64,000 nucleotides of DNA from Candidatus Heimdallarchaeota archaeon (GCA_018238545.1 JABCTC010000010.1:1-64000); one strand, 5' to 3'. Shown: positions 18,456 through 27,922, counted from the first letter of the stretch. The notes: a model not told the origin generated them from the letters alone. Program-made: numbers and translations.

Positions 18456-19076
18456 ATGGTAGAACTTGCTTTAGTAAGATATATTGTCTTGATTTCATAT
18501 CTTGCTTTTTACCTTCTGGTTCATATCCCCTTAGACCTCTATATGCTAATACACAAAGGAAAAGCAAGTTATCCTCGATCATCTTTCAACTCTCTTTATG
18601 AAGGTATTTTAGTTGTTATACCAACTTCGATATTTTGGATTTTTCTTCTAGTAGCTCCCATAGTCTACTTTGTATCAGATAGTCCAATACTAACATTAAC
18701 TTTCGTTAATGATACTATACAATTACCAATTTTCATAATAGGTTCCATTTTCATGTTTTTAGGATTGATTGTTGGGTGTTTAGGTAGGATAAGTAGGGGA
18801 GTTTATCTAAGTAATGATGAACCTGAATTAGCTACGAAATTTGGACACGCGATTGTTCGTCACCCTTCCTATTTTCTCTATATCACAGGTTTTATTGGTC
18901 TCCCACTGGTTGCTTTCTCTCCCTATCTGTTTATTCTATTATTTGGAATCCTTGGATATTTGACCACTATCAAATATGAAGAGGAAGGGTTATTGGAATT
19001 CTTTGATGAGAAATATATTGAATACTGTGAAAATGTTGGGAAGATTTTTCCCAAAATAAGGAAAAGAAAATCTTGA
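18456..19076 (+). CDS. Isoprenylcysteine carboxyl methyltransferase / PEMT-like membrane methyltransferase
   Basis: A 206-residue polytopic membrane protein with about five hydrophobic segments. The C-terminal half has the ICMT/PEMT pattern: VRHPSYFLYI (SAM-binding RHP motif), then a hydrophobic hairpin, then the EEEGLLEFFDEKYIEYCENVGKIFP region that matches E..L...FG..Y..Y...V.RFIP. The family methylates isoprenylated cysteines, phospholipids or small lipids. No gene in this window ends in a CaaX box, so a prenyl-protein substrate is not supported locally. It starts 50 bp after the binding-protein gene on the same strand. Confidence 0.75.
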   Translation: MVELALVRYIVLISYLAFYLLVHIPLDLYMLIHKGKASYPRSSFNSLYEGILVVIPTSIFWIFLLVAPIVYFVSDSPILTLTFVNDTIQLPIFIIGSIFMFLGLIVGCLGRISRGVYLSNDEPELATKFGHAIVRHPSYFLYITGFIGLPLVAFSPYLFILLFGILGYLTTIKYEEEGLLEFFDEKYIEYCENVGKIFPKIRKRKS

Positions 19077-20432
19077 TTAGTTAAATGGCCATTTCTCAAG
19101 CACTTTCAAATTATCTTCTAGATTTGCTTCCCTTAGAAGTGTGATTACTTCTTTCTCTGAAATTCTTTTGGGGAACTCGTCTATAGAAACAAACAACGTA
19201 AGAAAACTGAAAATGAATCCTAAAGCTAGTTTTGCATCTAGTTTTGTTATTTTATCAAATGTATCTGCTGAAGTGTGTCCATATCCTCGACCTGATTTAG
19301 GGTCTGGATTTTGACCGTAAATGCAAACGTTGGGAATCCCCTTGAGTAAAAATGGGTAGTTATCACTGGCAGTGATTATTGTTTTTAGTATTATAGGGTC
19401 ATAGAGTAGTTGATCTCTTATATTTTTAACGAGATGAACCATCTCCTCATAACCTCCACACGCCACAATTTTTGGGATATGTCCTACTAATCCATCTACA
19501 TTGATCATTGCAACAACATCACTTACATCTGTTTTATTGACATAGATTGTTGACCCTACGACACCGAATTCTTCAACTCCAAAAGCAATGAAACGTATCG
19601 TTCGTTTTGGAACATAATTTATTTCTTTCATCAGTTTAGTCAGTTCCAAAAGAGCTGCAACTGATCCTGCATTATCTGTTGCTCCTTGAGCCAAATCATG
19701 ACCATCATAATGACCACCAATTACAATAATTTCCTCTTTATCCTCTCCTTCAATTTCCCATATGATATGCTTTGAAGTGGTTGTTGATGCATGATTTAAA
19801 ATATAGATTTTTCCGTTAACATCCTCTTTTCTTCGTATTTGTTCTTTGATATACTCATAAGTTTCTTTAGAAATCCCTATAGCTGGAATCTCTCCCATTC
19901 TGTTTGATCTAACAGACCCAGTTGGGAACAGCTGACCAGGATTATGATTTGCAAATAGGAAAGCTTTTGCTCCGAATTCAACAGCAGTAGCATATTTTAT
20001 TCTTCGATGGAGCCATCCTTCCTCTGTTTGACCGGAATGAATCATTACTATGTTTCCTTTCACTTCTTCTTGAATACGCATTAATTCAGTTTCAGATCCA
20101 CCTCCGCCATCAACGATTTTTCCCACAAATCCTTCATCTTCCGTGGATGGAGAATATACTAATGAAAAAGCAGGGAAAGGTTTTGTTTCTTCAGCTTGTA
20201 AAAAGAAAATACACGTACCTCTATACCACCCCATGTATTCAAATTCATACTCTATGGGCTCTATACCTAAATCTCTGATGTAATTCTTCATATACTCTTG
20301 TGCTTCTTTTTCACTAGTGGTACCCGCAAATCTACTTCCAAGAAGACACAAATCTTTGATTGTCTCATAAATTGAGCTCGACGCAAAGATTTTACCGTGT
20401 CCAATCTCTGTAAACTTATCAAGATTATCCAT
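19077..20432 (-). CDS. M28-family zinc aminopeptidase with PA domain
   Basis: A 451-residue metallopeptidase. A PA (protease-associated) insert covers about 100-215, then the M28 catalytic domain follows at 225-435. The co-catalytic zinc ligands can be read as H241 (GGHYDGH), D253 (ATDNAGS), E287/E288 (GVEEFG), D313 (NVDG) and H386 (YGHTSAD). It would release N-terminal amino acids from peptides. No signal peptide is visible, so it is probably cytosolic. It is the third gene of an apparent leftward operon after the KaiC-like and thioredoxin-like genes (30-bp gap), and it converges directly on the methyltransferase stop codon with no spacer. Confidence 0.9.
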   Translation of the reverse strand: MDNLDKFTEIGHGKIFASSSIYETIKDLCLLGSRFAGTTSEKEAQEYMKNYIRDLGIEPIEYEFEYMGWYRGTCIFFLQAEETKPFPAFSLVYSPSTEDEGFVGKIVDGGGGSETELMRIQEEVKGNIVMIHSGQTEEGWLHRRIKYATAVEFGAKAFLFANHNPGQLFPTGSVRSNRMGEIPAIGISKETYEYIKEQIRRKEDVNGKIYILNHASTTTSKHIIWEIEGEDKEEIIVIGGHYDGHDLAQGATDNAGSVAALLELTKLMKEINYVPKRTIRFIAFGVEEFGVVGSTIYVNKTDVSDVVAMINVDGLVGHIPKIVACGGYEEMVHLVKNIRDQLLYDPIILKTIITASDNYPFLLKGIPNVCIYGQNPDPKSGRGYGHTSADTFDKITKLDAKLALGFIFSFLTLFVSIDEFPKRISEKEVITLLREANLEDNLKVLEKWPFN

Positions 20433-20462
20433 AAGAGAAATTCTGCGTTAAGCCTTATATTT

Positions 20463-20723
20463 TTATCCCATAATCAGATAGAAATCTAATTGTTCCCTAA
20501 TGAATGCCTCATCAGCTGCTCCAATGATGCGCTGATTATTTGGTAAAATGACTGTTGGAATTGCTACAATTTCCATTTCTTCAGCTCTTTCAATATCTTT
20601 TGTGATATCTATTATCTCAAGTTCTAAATGGGGAGCCTCCTCTACTATCCTTTCTAATACTTGTTCAATGAATGGGCACCAACTACATGTTGCGCTTGTG
20701 AAGAATAGTATTTTCAATCCCAT
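20463..20723 (-). CDS. Thioredoxin/glutaredoxin-like protein, CSWC active site
   Basis: An 86-residue minimal thioredoxin fold. The redox motif is C13-S-W-C16 in FFTSATCSWCPF, and the cis-proline loop is VAIPTV. The length matches small archaeal glutaredoxin-like thioredoxins rather than full thioredoxins of ~105 residues. It would act as a disulfide reductase in the cytosol. The start lies 9 bp after the stop of the KaiC-like gene, which indicates co-transcription. Confidence 0.85.
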   Translation of the reverse strand: MGLKILFFTSATCSWCPFIEQVLERIVEEAPHLELEIIDITKDIERAEEMEIVAIPTVILPNNQRIIGAADEAFIREQLDFYLIMG

Positions 20724-20732
20724 TTTTGCTAC

Positions 20733-22139
20733 CTAACCTATTATCTCTATTAGTGGATATTTATCTTTGAATTTGACTACTTTTGGAAGGAAAGTTGCCC
20801 CTGTAGAGCTTTTCATACATTCTATATAATTTGTGTAATTAATTCTAGAGAATCTTATGATAATATCAGCTGTTGTTCTCAAACGTGCTAGAATCTCTCT
20901 GCTAATGGCATTATGGTTGATAAATGAAAAAGCGACAGCTCTTTTTTCTTTCACATTGAAAGATTGAAGAGCATAATATCTTAAGAAATCTGTCTCCGAG
21001 AGAATATTAACATCATCGGTTAAATCTCCATAAATTACAGAACTCTGTCCAGTTCTAGTGAAAGCTTCCATTAATTCAACTGTAACAGAAATCATGTCAT
21101 CAGTAGTCATCAGTTGGCTCATCTCTCTTGCTTCAACGGCTGTAACAGTTCTGTTGTATTTGTCAATAAAAACTAGATTACCTTCATTAAGATGGGAGGA
21201 TATGTCACATTCAACTCTATTGAATTCCTTCAATATCCTTGCTGAATGCATATGAACATTAGAATGGATAATTACTCCTCTGTTCTTTTTTAGTTGATGT
21301 AATAGTGTTGTTAGAAATAATGGAAAATAGTTTGTCTCTCCATCAATTTCAATAAGAATCACACTTCCTGCTGGTATCCCTCCTCCTAATAATTCGTCGA
21401 GTCTATCAATACCTGTCTTTTCTTCTTGGATATGGATAGTGGGAGGATTCTCTGATCGAAGAATCATTATACCTTCTTTGTTTATGATAAATCTGTTCTC
21501 AAAACTAATTGGTTGAGCTGATCTTAATTTAGGGACTGAAATTCTCTTAATAAGCTGATTATCTATAAGTTCGGTTCGTATTTTGATTACACCGTCAACT
21601 AGGAATTCCTCGAGTGTTGCATATTCCTCAGAAATTTGCGATTCAGCAGTAAGAATTAAAGCAGCATCCTCTTTAGTAATTTCTCTGATGAAATCCATAA
21701 ATCCGCTTCTAGCTGTTTTTTCAAATTCAAACTCTGCAATAAATGCAGAGATAGAATCAAATACAACAAGTTTTGCCTTAATTGATGCCATTTTAGCTTT
21801 GGTTCTTGCAATAATGGCTGATAAATCAAACTTATCCGTTTGGACAAGATTGACACCTTGGGGTTTAAGAGAAATTTTATCAACGACAAGAAGACCTTTT
21901 TTGATATAATCATCAAAATCCATCCCAAAGGATTTGACATAATCAATAATTTTTGAAGGGTCAACTTCTGTTGAAATGAAGAGCACAGGAATGTTTTGTT
22001 TAAGAGCACCCAAAGTCATGAAAAGTGACAAGACAGTTTTGCCTGCTCCAGCAGTTCCTTTTATGGCATAACATTGTCCAGTTCTTAATCCTCCATCAAT
22101 CATATTGTCTAATTCTTTTATCCCAGTTGAGATATTCAT
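20733..22139 (-). CDS. KaiC-like RecA-superfamily ATPase, second domain degenerate
   Basis: A 468-residue protein from the ATG at 22139 (a TTG three codons upstream is possible). The first domain opens with the KaiC signature STGIKELDNMIDGGL, Walker A GTAGAGKT at 28-35 and Walker B LVVFDSISAF. The second domain repeats the opening (TGIDRLDELLGGGIPAGS), but its P-loop reads IEIDGETNYFP and lacks GxxGxGK(T/S), so it probably does not hydrolyse ATP. Archaeal KaiC-like proteins are widespread signalling ATPases often tied to motility or stress, and no clock role is implied. It is first in an operon with a thioredoxin-like protein and an M28 peptidase. Confidence 0.85.
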   Translation of the reverse strand: MNISTGIKELDNMIDGGLRTGQCYAIKGTAGAGKTVLSLFMTLGALKQNIPVLFISTEVDPSKIIDYVKSFGMDFDDYIKKGLLVVDKISLKPQGVNLVQTDKFDLSAIIARTKAKMASIKAKLVVFDSISAFIAEFEFEKTARSGFMDFIREITKEDAALILTAESQISEEYATLEEFLVDGVIKIRTELIDNQLIKRISVPKLRSAQPISFENRFIINKEGIMILRSENPPTIHIQEEKTGIDRLDELLGGGIPAGSVILIEIDGETNYFPLFLTTLLHQLKKNRGVIIHSNVHMHSARILKEFNRVECDISSHLNEGNLVFIDKYNRTVTAVEAREMSQLMTTDDMISVTVELMEAFTRTGQSSVIYGDLTDDVNILSETDFLRYYALQSFNVKEKRAVAFSFINHNAISREILARLRTTADIIIRFSRINYTNYIECMKSSTGATFLPKVVKFKDKYPLIEIIG

Positions 22140-22205
22140 GATTCTCAAATTAGTAACTGTTAATCGGATATAAATTAGTTCAGATTGTTTTCATTGTGAA
22201 ACTAA

Positions 22206-22802
22206 ATGAACGTTATCTATTTAAATAATCAAAAACGGTTCTATTTGTCTATGTCACCGAAGTTTACAGCTCAATTCATTGGAAATAGAATAATTATATG
22301 GGATGTAACACAAGGTCAGTCTCTCTACAAAAATGGTTTTTATGGTAAACCAATAGGTGTTAGGAAGCCTCAATTAGGTGATGAATTTCGTGATCCTTCA
22401 GAGATATCGTTTTTTGAAGGACTTTATTTAATAGAAAAGAAAAAACTGAAAGTTCTTGATGAAAATGGCGTTCCTTTAACAAAGAAGTTGTTTCATGAGA
22501 GGTGTTTGACCAAATACACCGGTTTTGATAATAAAATGTTAGTATACAAACATCTTAGAAAAAAAGGATATGTAGTTAGACCAGGTTTAAAATTCGGTGT
22601 AGATTTCGCTGTTTATCTTAAAGGTCCTGGATTAGAACATAGTCCTTACATGGTTCAGATTATCGAAAGAGATGGAAATCTAGATCCAATTGAACTGGTA
22701 AGAGCTGGAAGATTAGCTACAACTGTTCGCAAAAATTTTGTTATTGCTTCAATTATCAAGAAGAAACCTCACTTTTTCGTTTTTAATAGATATAAACCTT
22801 GA
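22206..22802 (+). CDS. endA: tRNA-splicing endonuclease
   Basis: A 198-residue archaeal tRNA intron endonuclease that cuts pre-tRNA at bulge-helix-bulge sites. An N-terminal domain (1-95) is followed by the catalytic domain with the conserved triad readable as Y137 (DFAVY), H145 (EHSPY) and K176 (TVRKNF). The motif RPGLKFGVDF is typical. The length suits the homotetrameric or homodimer-of-dimers class with one active subunit per gene. It is transcribed divergently from the KaiC-like gene across a 66-bp spacer. Confidence 0.95.
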   Translation: MNVIYLNNQKRFYLSMSPKFTAQFIGNRIIIWDVTQGQSLYKNGFYGKPIGVRKPQLGDEFRDPSEISFFEGLYLIEKKKLKVLDENGVPLTKKLFHERCLTKYTGFDNKMLVYKHLRKKGYVVRPGLKFGVDFAVYLKGPGLEHSPYMVQIIERDGNLDPIELVRAGRLATTVRKNFVIASIIKKKPHFFVFNRYKP

Positions 22803-22856
22803 TTGTAATTGCTAACATAACCACAAAGCATTAAAGGAATAAAACAGTTTTTTTTA

Positions 22857-24044
22857 ATGTTTATGAGTTCTGTAAATGAATGGCAAGTTGATATTCTCGA
22901 AGCAGTACAACAATGTGTTTATTGTGGTTACTGTGCTGTATGTCCAACATTCAAAGAGTTGAAATGGGAAACTTACCATCCTCGTGGCATTTTAGACCAA
23001 ATAAAAACGTATTTTCTAGATACTACGAAAGAGGAACTCAAAGGTGACATCTCTAAATCACTTTTCGATTCAATTTTTGCTTGTACAATGTGCAAAGCAT
23101 GTGAAAATATCTGTATTGCAGACATCCCATTACTAAAAATATGGGAACAAGTAAGACAAGAATCTTTCAAAAGGGGTAGATGGAATCCTGATTTGCTTTC
23201 ATTATACAACAAAGTAAAAGACACACAAAATATCTTTGGTCTTCCAAAGGATGAGAGAGTTTCTTGGGCAGAATTAGCCAACATGGTCATGACAAAAAGA
23301 ACCCAGAGAAAAGCTTCATTAGCTTATTTTGTAGGCTGTCAAGCCTCATATTCAGGAAAGATGGAAGGCGTTGCAGCTAGTGTAGTAAAAATACTGCGAA
23401 AAGCCAGAGTTGATTTTACAATTCTAGGAAATGAGGAATGGTGTTGTGGATCTCCTGTGTTTTTAGCTGGAGGATACTCTGTTGGAAAATCTTTTGCAAA
23501 ACATAATCTTGATCAATTCAAAAAACTTGGTGTGAAGCGAATAGTGACTGCTTGTGCAGGTTGTTATAGAGCTTTCAAAATTGTTTATCCACGTATTCTA
23601 GGCGACAAATGGGACTTAGAAGTTTTGCATATCTCTGAACTTGTTGCTGAATTACTAGAACAGAATAAATTAAAATATAAGAAAACAATCAAGGAAAAAA
23701 TAACATTCAAGGATCCATGTGAATTAGCGAGACATTGTGGGTTAATAGAACCTCCAAGAGAAATTATAGAAAAAATACCAGGCGTTAGATACGAAGATCT
23801 TCCATCAAATCGGGAAGAAGCGCTTTGTTGCGGAGGTGGAGGTTTGCTCAAGCTTAATAACCCAGATTTAGCCCGACAAGTTAATTCACGATTAATAGAA
23901 GAAATAGAATATTCAGAAGCAGAGATTGTAGTAAATGGTTGTCCTACATGTCTAGATTCAATACAACAAGGTGTGAAAAAGAAAGGTCTTGACGTGGAAG
24001 TTATTGATATTGCTGAACTAATTAAAAGAGCAATAGGAGAATAA
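22857..24044 (+). CDS. Iron-sulfur reductase subunit, GlcF/HdrD-like
   Basis: A 395-residue protein with two N-terminal 4Fe-4S motifs and a C-terminal pair of CCG domains. The first cluster motif (C20 to C29) is C-x2-C-x2-C-x2-CP, one residue shorter than usual before the last Cys. The second, CTMCKACENIC, has the standard spacing. The CCG domains show EEWCCGSP, CAGCYRA, DPCELARHCG, CCGGGG and NGCPTC. Such subunits pass electrons from a flavoprotein partner in glycolate, lactate or glycerol-3-phosphate oxidation, or act in heterodisulfide reduction. The next gene overlaps its stop by one base and is the expected flavoprotein, so a two-subunit dehydrogenase is likely. Confidence 0.85.
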   Translation: MFMSSVNEWQVDILEAVQQCVYCGYCAVCPTFKELKWETYHPRGILDQIKTYFLDTTKEELKGDISKSLFDSIFACTMCKACENICIADIPLLKIWEQVRQESFKRGRWNPDLLSLYNKVKDTQNIFGLPKDERVSWAELANMVMTKRTQRKASLAYFVGCQASYSGKMEGVAASVVKILRKARVDFTILGNEEWCCGSPVFLAGGYSVGKSFAKHNLDQFKKLGVKRIVTACAGCYRAFKIVYPRILGDKWDLEVLHISELVAELLEQNKLKYKKTIKEKITFKDPCELARHCGLIEPPREIIEKIPGVRYEDLPSNREEALCCGGGGLLKLNNPDLARQVNSRLIEEIEYSEAEIVVNGCPTCLDSIQQGVKKKGLDVEVIDIAELIKRAIGE

Positions 24045-25453
24045 TGATAATGAATAAGAAAACTAGAACAAAATTTGTTAGATATCTGGGAAAACAGATG
24101 AAGGAAGATGTGGCTGCATTACAAATTTATTCTAGAGATATGTCAAAACTCCCTAATCTCACTAAGTTACTCTTCAACAGTACACCAGATGGTATCATCT
24201 TACCCAGAAATACTGAGGATCTTCAACGAATATACAATTTAGCTACTGAAACAAAAACTCCTATTATACCTCGTAGTGGAGGGACAACTGGTTTTGGAGG
24301 AAGTATACCTTACAACAAAGGACTAGTTATAGATTGTAAAGGATTGGATAGAGAACTTCTAATTGAACCTATTGATCAAACTGTTACAACATCTCCATCA
24401 ATCATCTTCTCCGAATTACAGAAAAAATTGAAGCTGCAAGGATTCTCTCTCTGTTCATATCCATCCAGTTACTATTCTGCTACTGTTGGTGGTTGGATTT
24501 CTCATGGTGGTCATGGTATTGGTAGTATAAAATATGGAAGCGTTGTTGATCAAATTGCAGAAATGCAAGTTGTTCTTCCAAATGGAGAAGTGCAGGTTTT
24601 TAGTGAAAAGAAGGATATATCCTTATTTTTTGGATCTAATGGAACCTTAGGCATTATTTCTGAGATAAAACTTAAAATCAAATTTGATATTCCTTTGAAG
24701 CAATTTGGTTGTATTTTTGATTCGCCTGTAGAACTAATGAAAGGATTGAAAGAATTGCAAGAAGTTGATCCATACTCTGTTTGGTTTCTAAATCCTTCTC
24801 AAGTTTCAGCATTTAATGATGCTTTTGGATATAATCTCCCTCATAGTTATGTTGCTATCATATCAAAAGAAATCAGCTATGAGGAGGAAGAACACACATT
24901 TAGTAATAATTTCAATAATACTATAAGAAAAGCAGGAGGGCAAATTCTAGATAGAAGATACATAATAGATATTTGGGATTTCCGATTCAAAACATTCGCA
25001 TTATTAAAGGAATATCCTGATTTCCTAGTCTCTGAAGTGATATTGCCAATTGAAACCAGCGCAAAATATCTTAAAAAATTAACCAGTCTTTTTGAAGGAT
25101 CATTAAGAGTTGAAGGTGAACTTATTTCCAATACTCATTATTCGCTCTTACTCTATCTTCCAATAGAAGAACCAATCAATGATTTCAAGAAAACTCTCCT
25201 AATGCTTAAAATCAATAAACACGTTTTAAAGAGTAAAAGAATAGGTGGATTTCCATATTCTACAGGTTTGTGGTTTGCTGGTTACTACTCCCAAATCTAT
25301 GGGAAGGAAATGTACAAACGTTATAAGAATTTCAAGAAAAAAGTTGATCCTAAAAATATAAGCAATCCTGGGAAAGTATGTTCACCTAAGATGAGAATTT
25401 TCCCGCTATTTAATCTAAAATTCGTTATAAGAATAGCAAGTGAGTTTTTATGA
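24044..25453 (+). CDS. FAD-linked D-lactate/glycolate dehydrogenase-like oxidase (GlcD-like)
   Basis: A 469-residue flavoprotein of the PCMH/VAO family. The FAD-binding half has PRSGGTTGFGGSIPYNKG (about residues 84-101), TVGGWISHGGHG and GSNGTLGIISEI. The C-terminal half matches the FAD-oxidase C domain and ends near the usual NPGKV motif (ISNPGKVCSP). It would oxidise a 2-hydroxy acid such as D-lactate or glycolate and pass electrons to the Fe-S subunit encoded upstream; the substrate is not fixed by the sequence. TAATG overlap upstream and ATGA overlap downstream indicate translational coupling in a three-gene operon. Confidence 0.85.
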   Translation: MIMNKKTRTKFVRYLGKQMKEDVAALQIYSRDMSKLPNLTKLLFNSTPDGIILPRNTEDLQRIYNLATETKTPIIPRSGGTTGFGGSIPYNKGLVIDCKGLDRELLIEPIDQTVTTSPSIIFSELQKKLKLQGFSLCSYPSSYYSATVGGWISHGGHGIGSIKYGSVVDQIAEMQVVLPNGEVQVFSEKKDISLFFGSNGTLGIISEIKLKIKFDIPLKQFGCIFDSPVELMKGLKELQEVDPYSVWFLNPSQVSAFNDAFGYNLPHSYVAIISKEISYEEEEHTFSNNFNNTIRKAGGQILDRRYIIDIWDFRFKTFALLKEYPDFLVSEVILPIETSAKYLKKLTSLFEGSLRVEGELISNTHYSLLLYLPIEEPINDFKKTLLMLKINKHVLKSKRIGGFPYSTGLWFAGYYSQIYGKEMYKRYKNFKKKVDPKNISNPGKVCSPKMRIFPLFNLKFVIRIASEFL

Positions 25454-25890
25454 TAAACATAGAACAATATATCTTCCCCGATAACCTGCTTTATGTGACA
25501 GGAGAACCTGGACATATTTGGTTAAAGAAAAAATCTAACACTGAAGTTATTTTGGGTGTTGATGATTATGTATCAAAAAAAGCAGGAGACATTGAATATG
25601 TTCGTACAATGAAATTAGAAAAACGGGTGAAAAAAGGTCAGGTGATAGGGACATATGAAAGTGGGAAATGGATAGGGCAACTGAAAGCTCCTTTTGATGG
25701 AGTGATTATAGAAAAGAATGAAAAACTAAAAAATTCTCCAAATCTCTTAAATTCTGACCCATATGGTGAAGGGTGGATTCTTTCAATAAAAATAAAAAAC
25801 TTTGAAGCTGCCATTGCGGAAAATGAGACCATCGTACCCGTTGGAGAAAAACTAGAAGTATATATTCGCTGGAGAATTAGCCAAGAATAG
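25450..25890 (+). CDS. Glycine-cleavage H-protein-like lipoyl carrier
   Basis: A 146-residue lipoyl-domain protein. The region VILGVDDYVSKKAGDIEYV resembles the H-protein N-terminus (GItdya...lGdi.yv). The segment E70-S-G-K73 aligns with the lipoylation site ES.K of GcvH, followed by APFDGVIIEKN (the A/SP.sGeV.evN element) and NLLNSDPYGEGWI, matching P..iN..PYg.GWl. K73 is therefore the predicted lipoyl lysine. Its start overlaps the dehydrogenase stop as ATGA. No other glycine-cleavage genes lie in the window, so a carrier role with the dehydrogenase is more likely locally than glycine decarboxylation. Lipoate-binding H-like proteins paired with redox complexes are known in sulfur oxidisers. 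Confidence 0.8.
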   Translation: MINIEQYIFPDNLLYVTGEPGHIWLKKKSNTEVILGVDDYVSKKAGDIEYVRTMKLEKRVKKGQVIGTYESGKWIGQLKAPFDGVIIEKNEKLKNSPNLLNSDPYGEGWILSIKIKNFEAAIAENETIVPVGEKLEVYIRWRISQE

Positions 25891-25924
25891 CTTTTTATAA
25901 CCATTTTTTCATTTTATTCTCGAG

Positions 25925-26746
25925 ATGCTTTTCTGGATACTTTTACTACTCGCTTTTATTCAAGGCATTCTAGAATGGTTACCTGTAAGTTCTGAAGGGC
26001 AAATAATAACTGTTTCAACTTTGTTAGGAATTCCTTCTAGCAGTGCTTTAGATCTTGCTTTGTGGCTTCATTTGGGGACGCTTATCGCTGTATCTGTAAA
26101 ATATCGAAAAGAAATTTATCTCTATATCAATCCAAAAGTTAGGGATTCTGTTACAGTACAATGGCGATGGTTTTTAGTTTTAAGCACCATTGGGACAATA
26201 ATCATTGGGGTGCCTTGCTTTCTCTTAGTTTACTATTTAACTCTTGACCCATCTATAGGTGAGTATATTATGCTAATTGTAGGAGTTGCGCTTCTTGTGA
26301 CAGCTGGATTTCTCTTCTACGCGAAAAAACAGCAGAAGGCGGGAAAGAAAATAGAAAATCTCTCAAAAAAAGAGATGACATTTATTGGTCTTCTACAAGG
26401 ATTCACAATCATCCCCGGCATTAGTAGATCAGGTGTTACAATGAGTGGTTTGTTATTCTTTTCTGTGAATAAAGAAGATGCAATTAAGGGGAGTTTTATT
26501 ATGAGTATCCCCGCTGTACTTGGAGGTTTTATTCTTAATCTTATAATCAAACTGATTAAACATGAAAGCGTATTTCCAGCTGATTGGTGGATGATTATTA
26601 TAGCAATATTGGTAACTGCTATAATCGGTTATCTCACTATGGAATTATTTGTCTTTATTGCACGCAAGTATAATTTCGCAATTGTTTGTATTATTCTAGG
26701 TGTTTTAATACTCATTCTATTTGCTTTAAGATGGATTCCAAGTTAA
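25925..26746 (+). CDS. uppP: Undecaprenyl-diphosphatase family (UppP/BacA) membrane phosphatase
   Basis: A 273-residue membrane protein with about eight helices. The two family signatures are QGILEWLPVSSEGQ (about 13-26; usual form EG..EflPiSStaH) and IPGISRSGVTMSG. The enzyme dephosphorylates polyprenyl diphosphate to recycle the lipid carrier of glycan assembly; in archaea the carrier is dolichol-like. The usual histidine of the first motif is replaced by glutamine, which deserves a check. It starts 34 bp after the H-like gene and may be the last gene of that operon. Confidence 0.9.
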   Translation: MLFWILLLLAFIQGILEWLPVSSEGQIITVSTLLGIPSSSALDLALWLHLGTLIAVSVKYRKEIYLYINPKVRDSVTVQWRWFLVLSTIGTIIIGVPCFLLVYYLTLDPSIGEYIMLIVGVALLVTAGFLFYAKKQQKAGKKIENLSKKEMTFIGLLQGFTIIPGISRSGVTMSGLLFFSVNKEDAIKGSFIMSIPAVLGGFILNLIIKLIKHESVFPADWWMIIIAILVTAIIGYLTMELFVFIARKYNFAIVCIILGVLILILFALRWIPS

Positions 26747-26911
26747 CCTTCAATCTCCGCCACTTGATAGTTTGGAATGACTTAAATACGATACACACAA
26801 TGTTAAAAAAGATATTACGAGTAGCGAAAACATTAAAATAATTAATAAGTATATTCAGTTGAACTAATAGTATGTCCAAGCTCCGTTACTGAAAACAAGA
26901 TAGGTGAAAAC

Positions 26912-27922
26912 ATGTCTTTCTATGAATTTCGAAAACGCATAATGGAAGAAAAAGCTAAACGAGAAAAACGAGGAAAAAAAACTCGGACAGAAGCAACATC
27001 TCAACAAGAATCAATTGTTGGAAGAAACAAATTTAGTGTAGCATTATTAGGGTTAGAAAGAGCTGGAAAAACATCGTTAGTTAAAAAATTATTAAAACAA
27101 GAAGATATTGTTGTTAGACCAACGTATGGTGTTAATCTAGAAAACTATCAATATCGAGATTTAAACTTTACTTGCTTTGATCTAGGAGGCCATCAGCCTT
27201 TCAGATTGAGCTTATGGAAAAAATTTATTGAGCGAGCCGATGCAGTAATTTACTTAGTAGATTCAGCTGATCATGTAAGATTTGATGAATCTAAGCAAAC
27301 TTTTTGGCATTATATTAATTTCGCAAAACAGAACGCTCCTGTATTATTCTTAGCGAACAAAAGTGATCTACCCAATTCAAAAGAATTATCTGAAATCAAT
27401 GAACATTTCGAACTAGATAAATTTTTAAGAAATCTCAGACCATTCAACATCAAAAAAGTTTCAGCTTTAACAGGTCAAGGAGTCTATGAAGCTTGGGATT
27501 GGATGGTGGACGTTCTATGCGGAGCAGCTCAGTGGAAGGTTAAGATAGGCGCTGCTGTTTTGACAGATATTTCAGGTAACATTATCTCTGAAGCTATTTT
27601 TGGTAACCCTAATGAGCAAGCTACTGTTGCAAACGATTTTAAGAAATTAAAAGAATTAACTAAAATGTTTGCAGTTGAAGCTAAGGAAAGTATTCAATCA
27701 ATAAAGCTAGAGAATTTATATAAAAAACACGTTAGTCATGTTAAACGTGGAGCGTATTGTCTTTCAGTAATGATCGACCCTATTGATCCTGTTACAAGAG
27801 CCCAACAGATTCAACTTCGAATTTTAGAAAATTTCAGTAGGAATCCTGCTGAAGTAAGTAAAGACTTAGGAGATGTCTTCGAAAGTAAGTTCCCACTTGA
27901 AGTAGAAGGAGGAAGACGGTAA
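26912..27922 (+). CDS. Sar1/Arf-like GTPase with C-terminal roadblock/longin-like domain
   Basis: A 336-residue protein. A basic, charged N-terminal helix (1-40) precedes the GTPase domain: G1 GLERAGKT (47-54), switch-I T71, G3 DLGGH (90-94), G4 NKSD (149-152) and a G5-like SALTGQG. DLGGH instead of DxGGQ is the Sar1 form. A second alpha/beta domain at about 205-325 (GAAVLTDISGNIISEAIFG) looks like a roadblock/longin fold fused to the GTPase. AGGTGA stands 7 bases before the ATG. It is first of a tight cassette: the next gene starts directly after its stop codon. A role in membrane-associated signalling or trafficking is inferred from the family. Confidence 0.85.
   Translation: MSFYEFRKRIMEEKAKREKRGKKTRTEATSQQESIVGRNKFSVALLGLERAGKTSLVKKLLKQEDIVVRPTYGVNLENYQYRDLNFTCFDLGGHQPFRLSLWKKFIERADAVIYLVDSADHVRFDESKQTFWHYINFAKQNAPVLFLANKSDLPNSKELSEINEHFELDKFLRNLRPFNIKKVSALTGQGVYEAWDWMVDVLCGAAQWKVKIGAAVLTDISGNIISEAIFGNPNEQATVANDFKKLKELTKMFAVEAKESIQSIKLENLYKKHVSHVKRGAYCLSVMIDPIDPVTRAQQIQLRILENFSRNPAEVSKDLGDVFESKFPLEVEGGRR

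Noticed and set aside
18456-19076. The ICMT-like gene together with many small GTPases suggests prenylated GTPases
   Set aside because: None of the GTPases in the window ends in a CaaX-type cysteine motif, so the link is not supported here.
20733-22139. Circadian clock KaiC
   Set aside because: No KaiA or KaiB gene is nearby and the second P-loop is degenerate, unlike clock KaiC.
25450-25890. Glycine cleavage system
   Set aside because: Only the H-like protein is present; no P, T or L protein gene is nearby.
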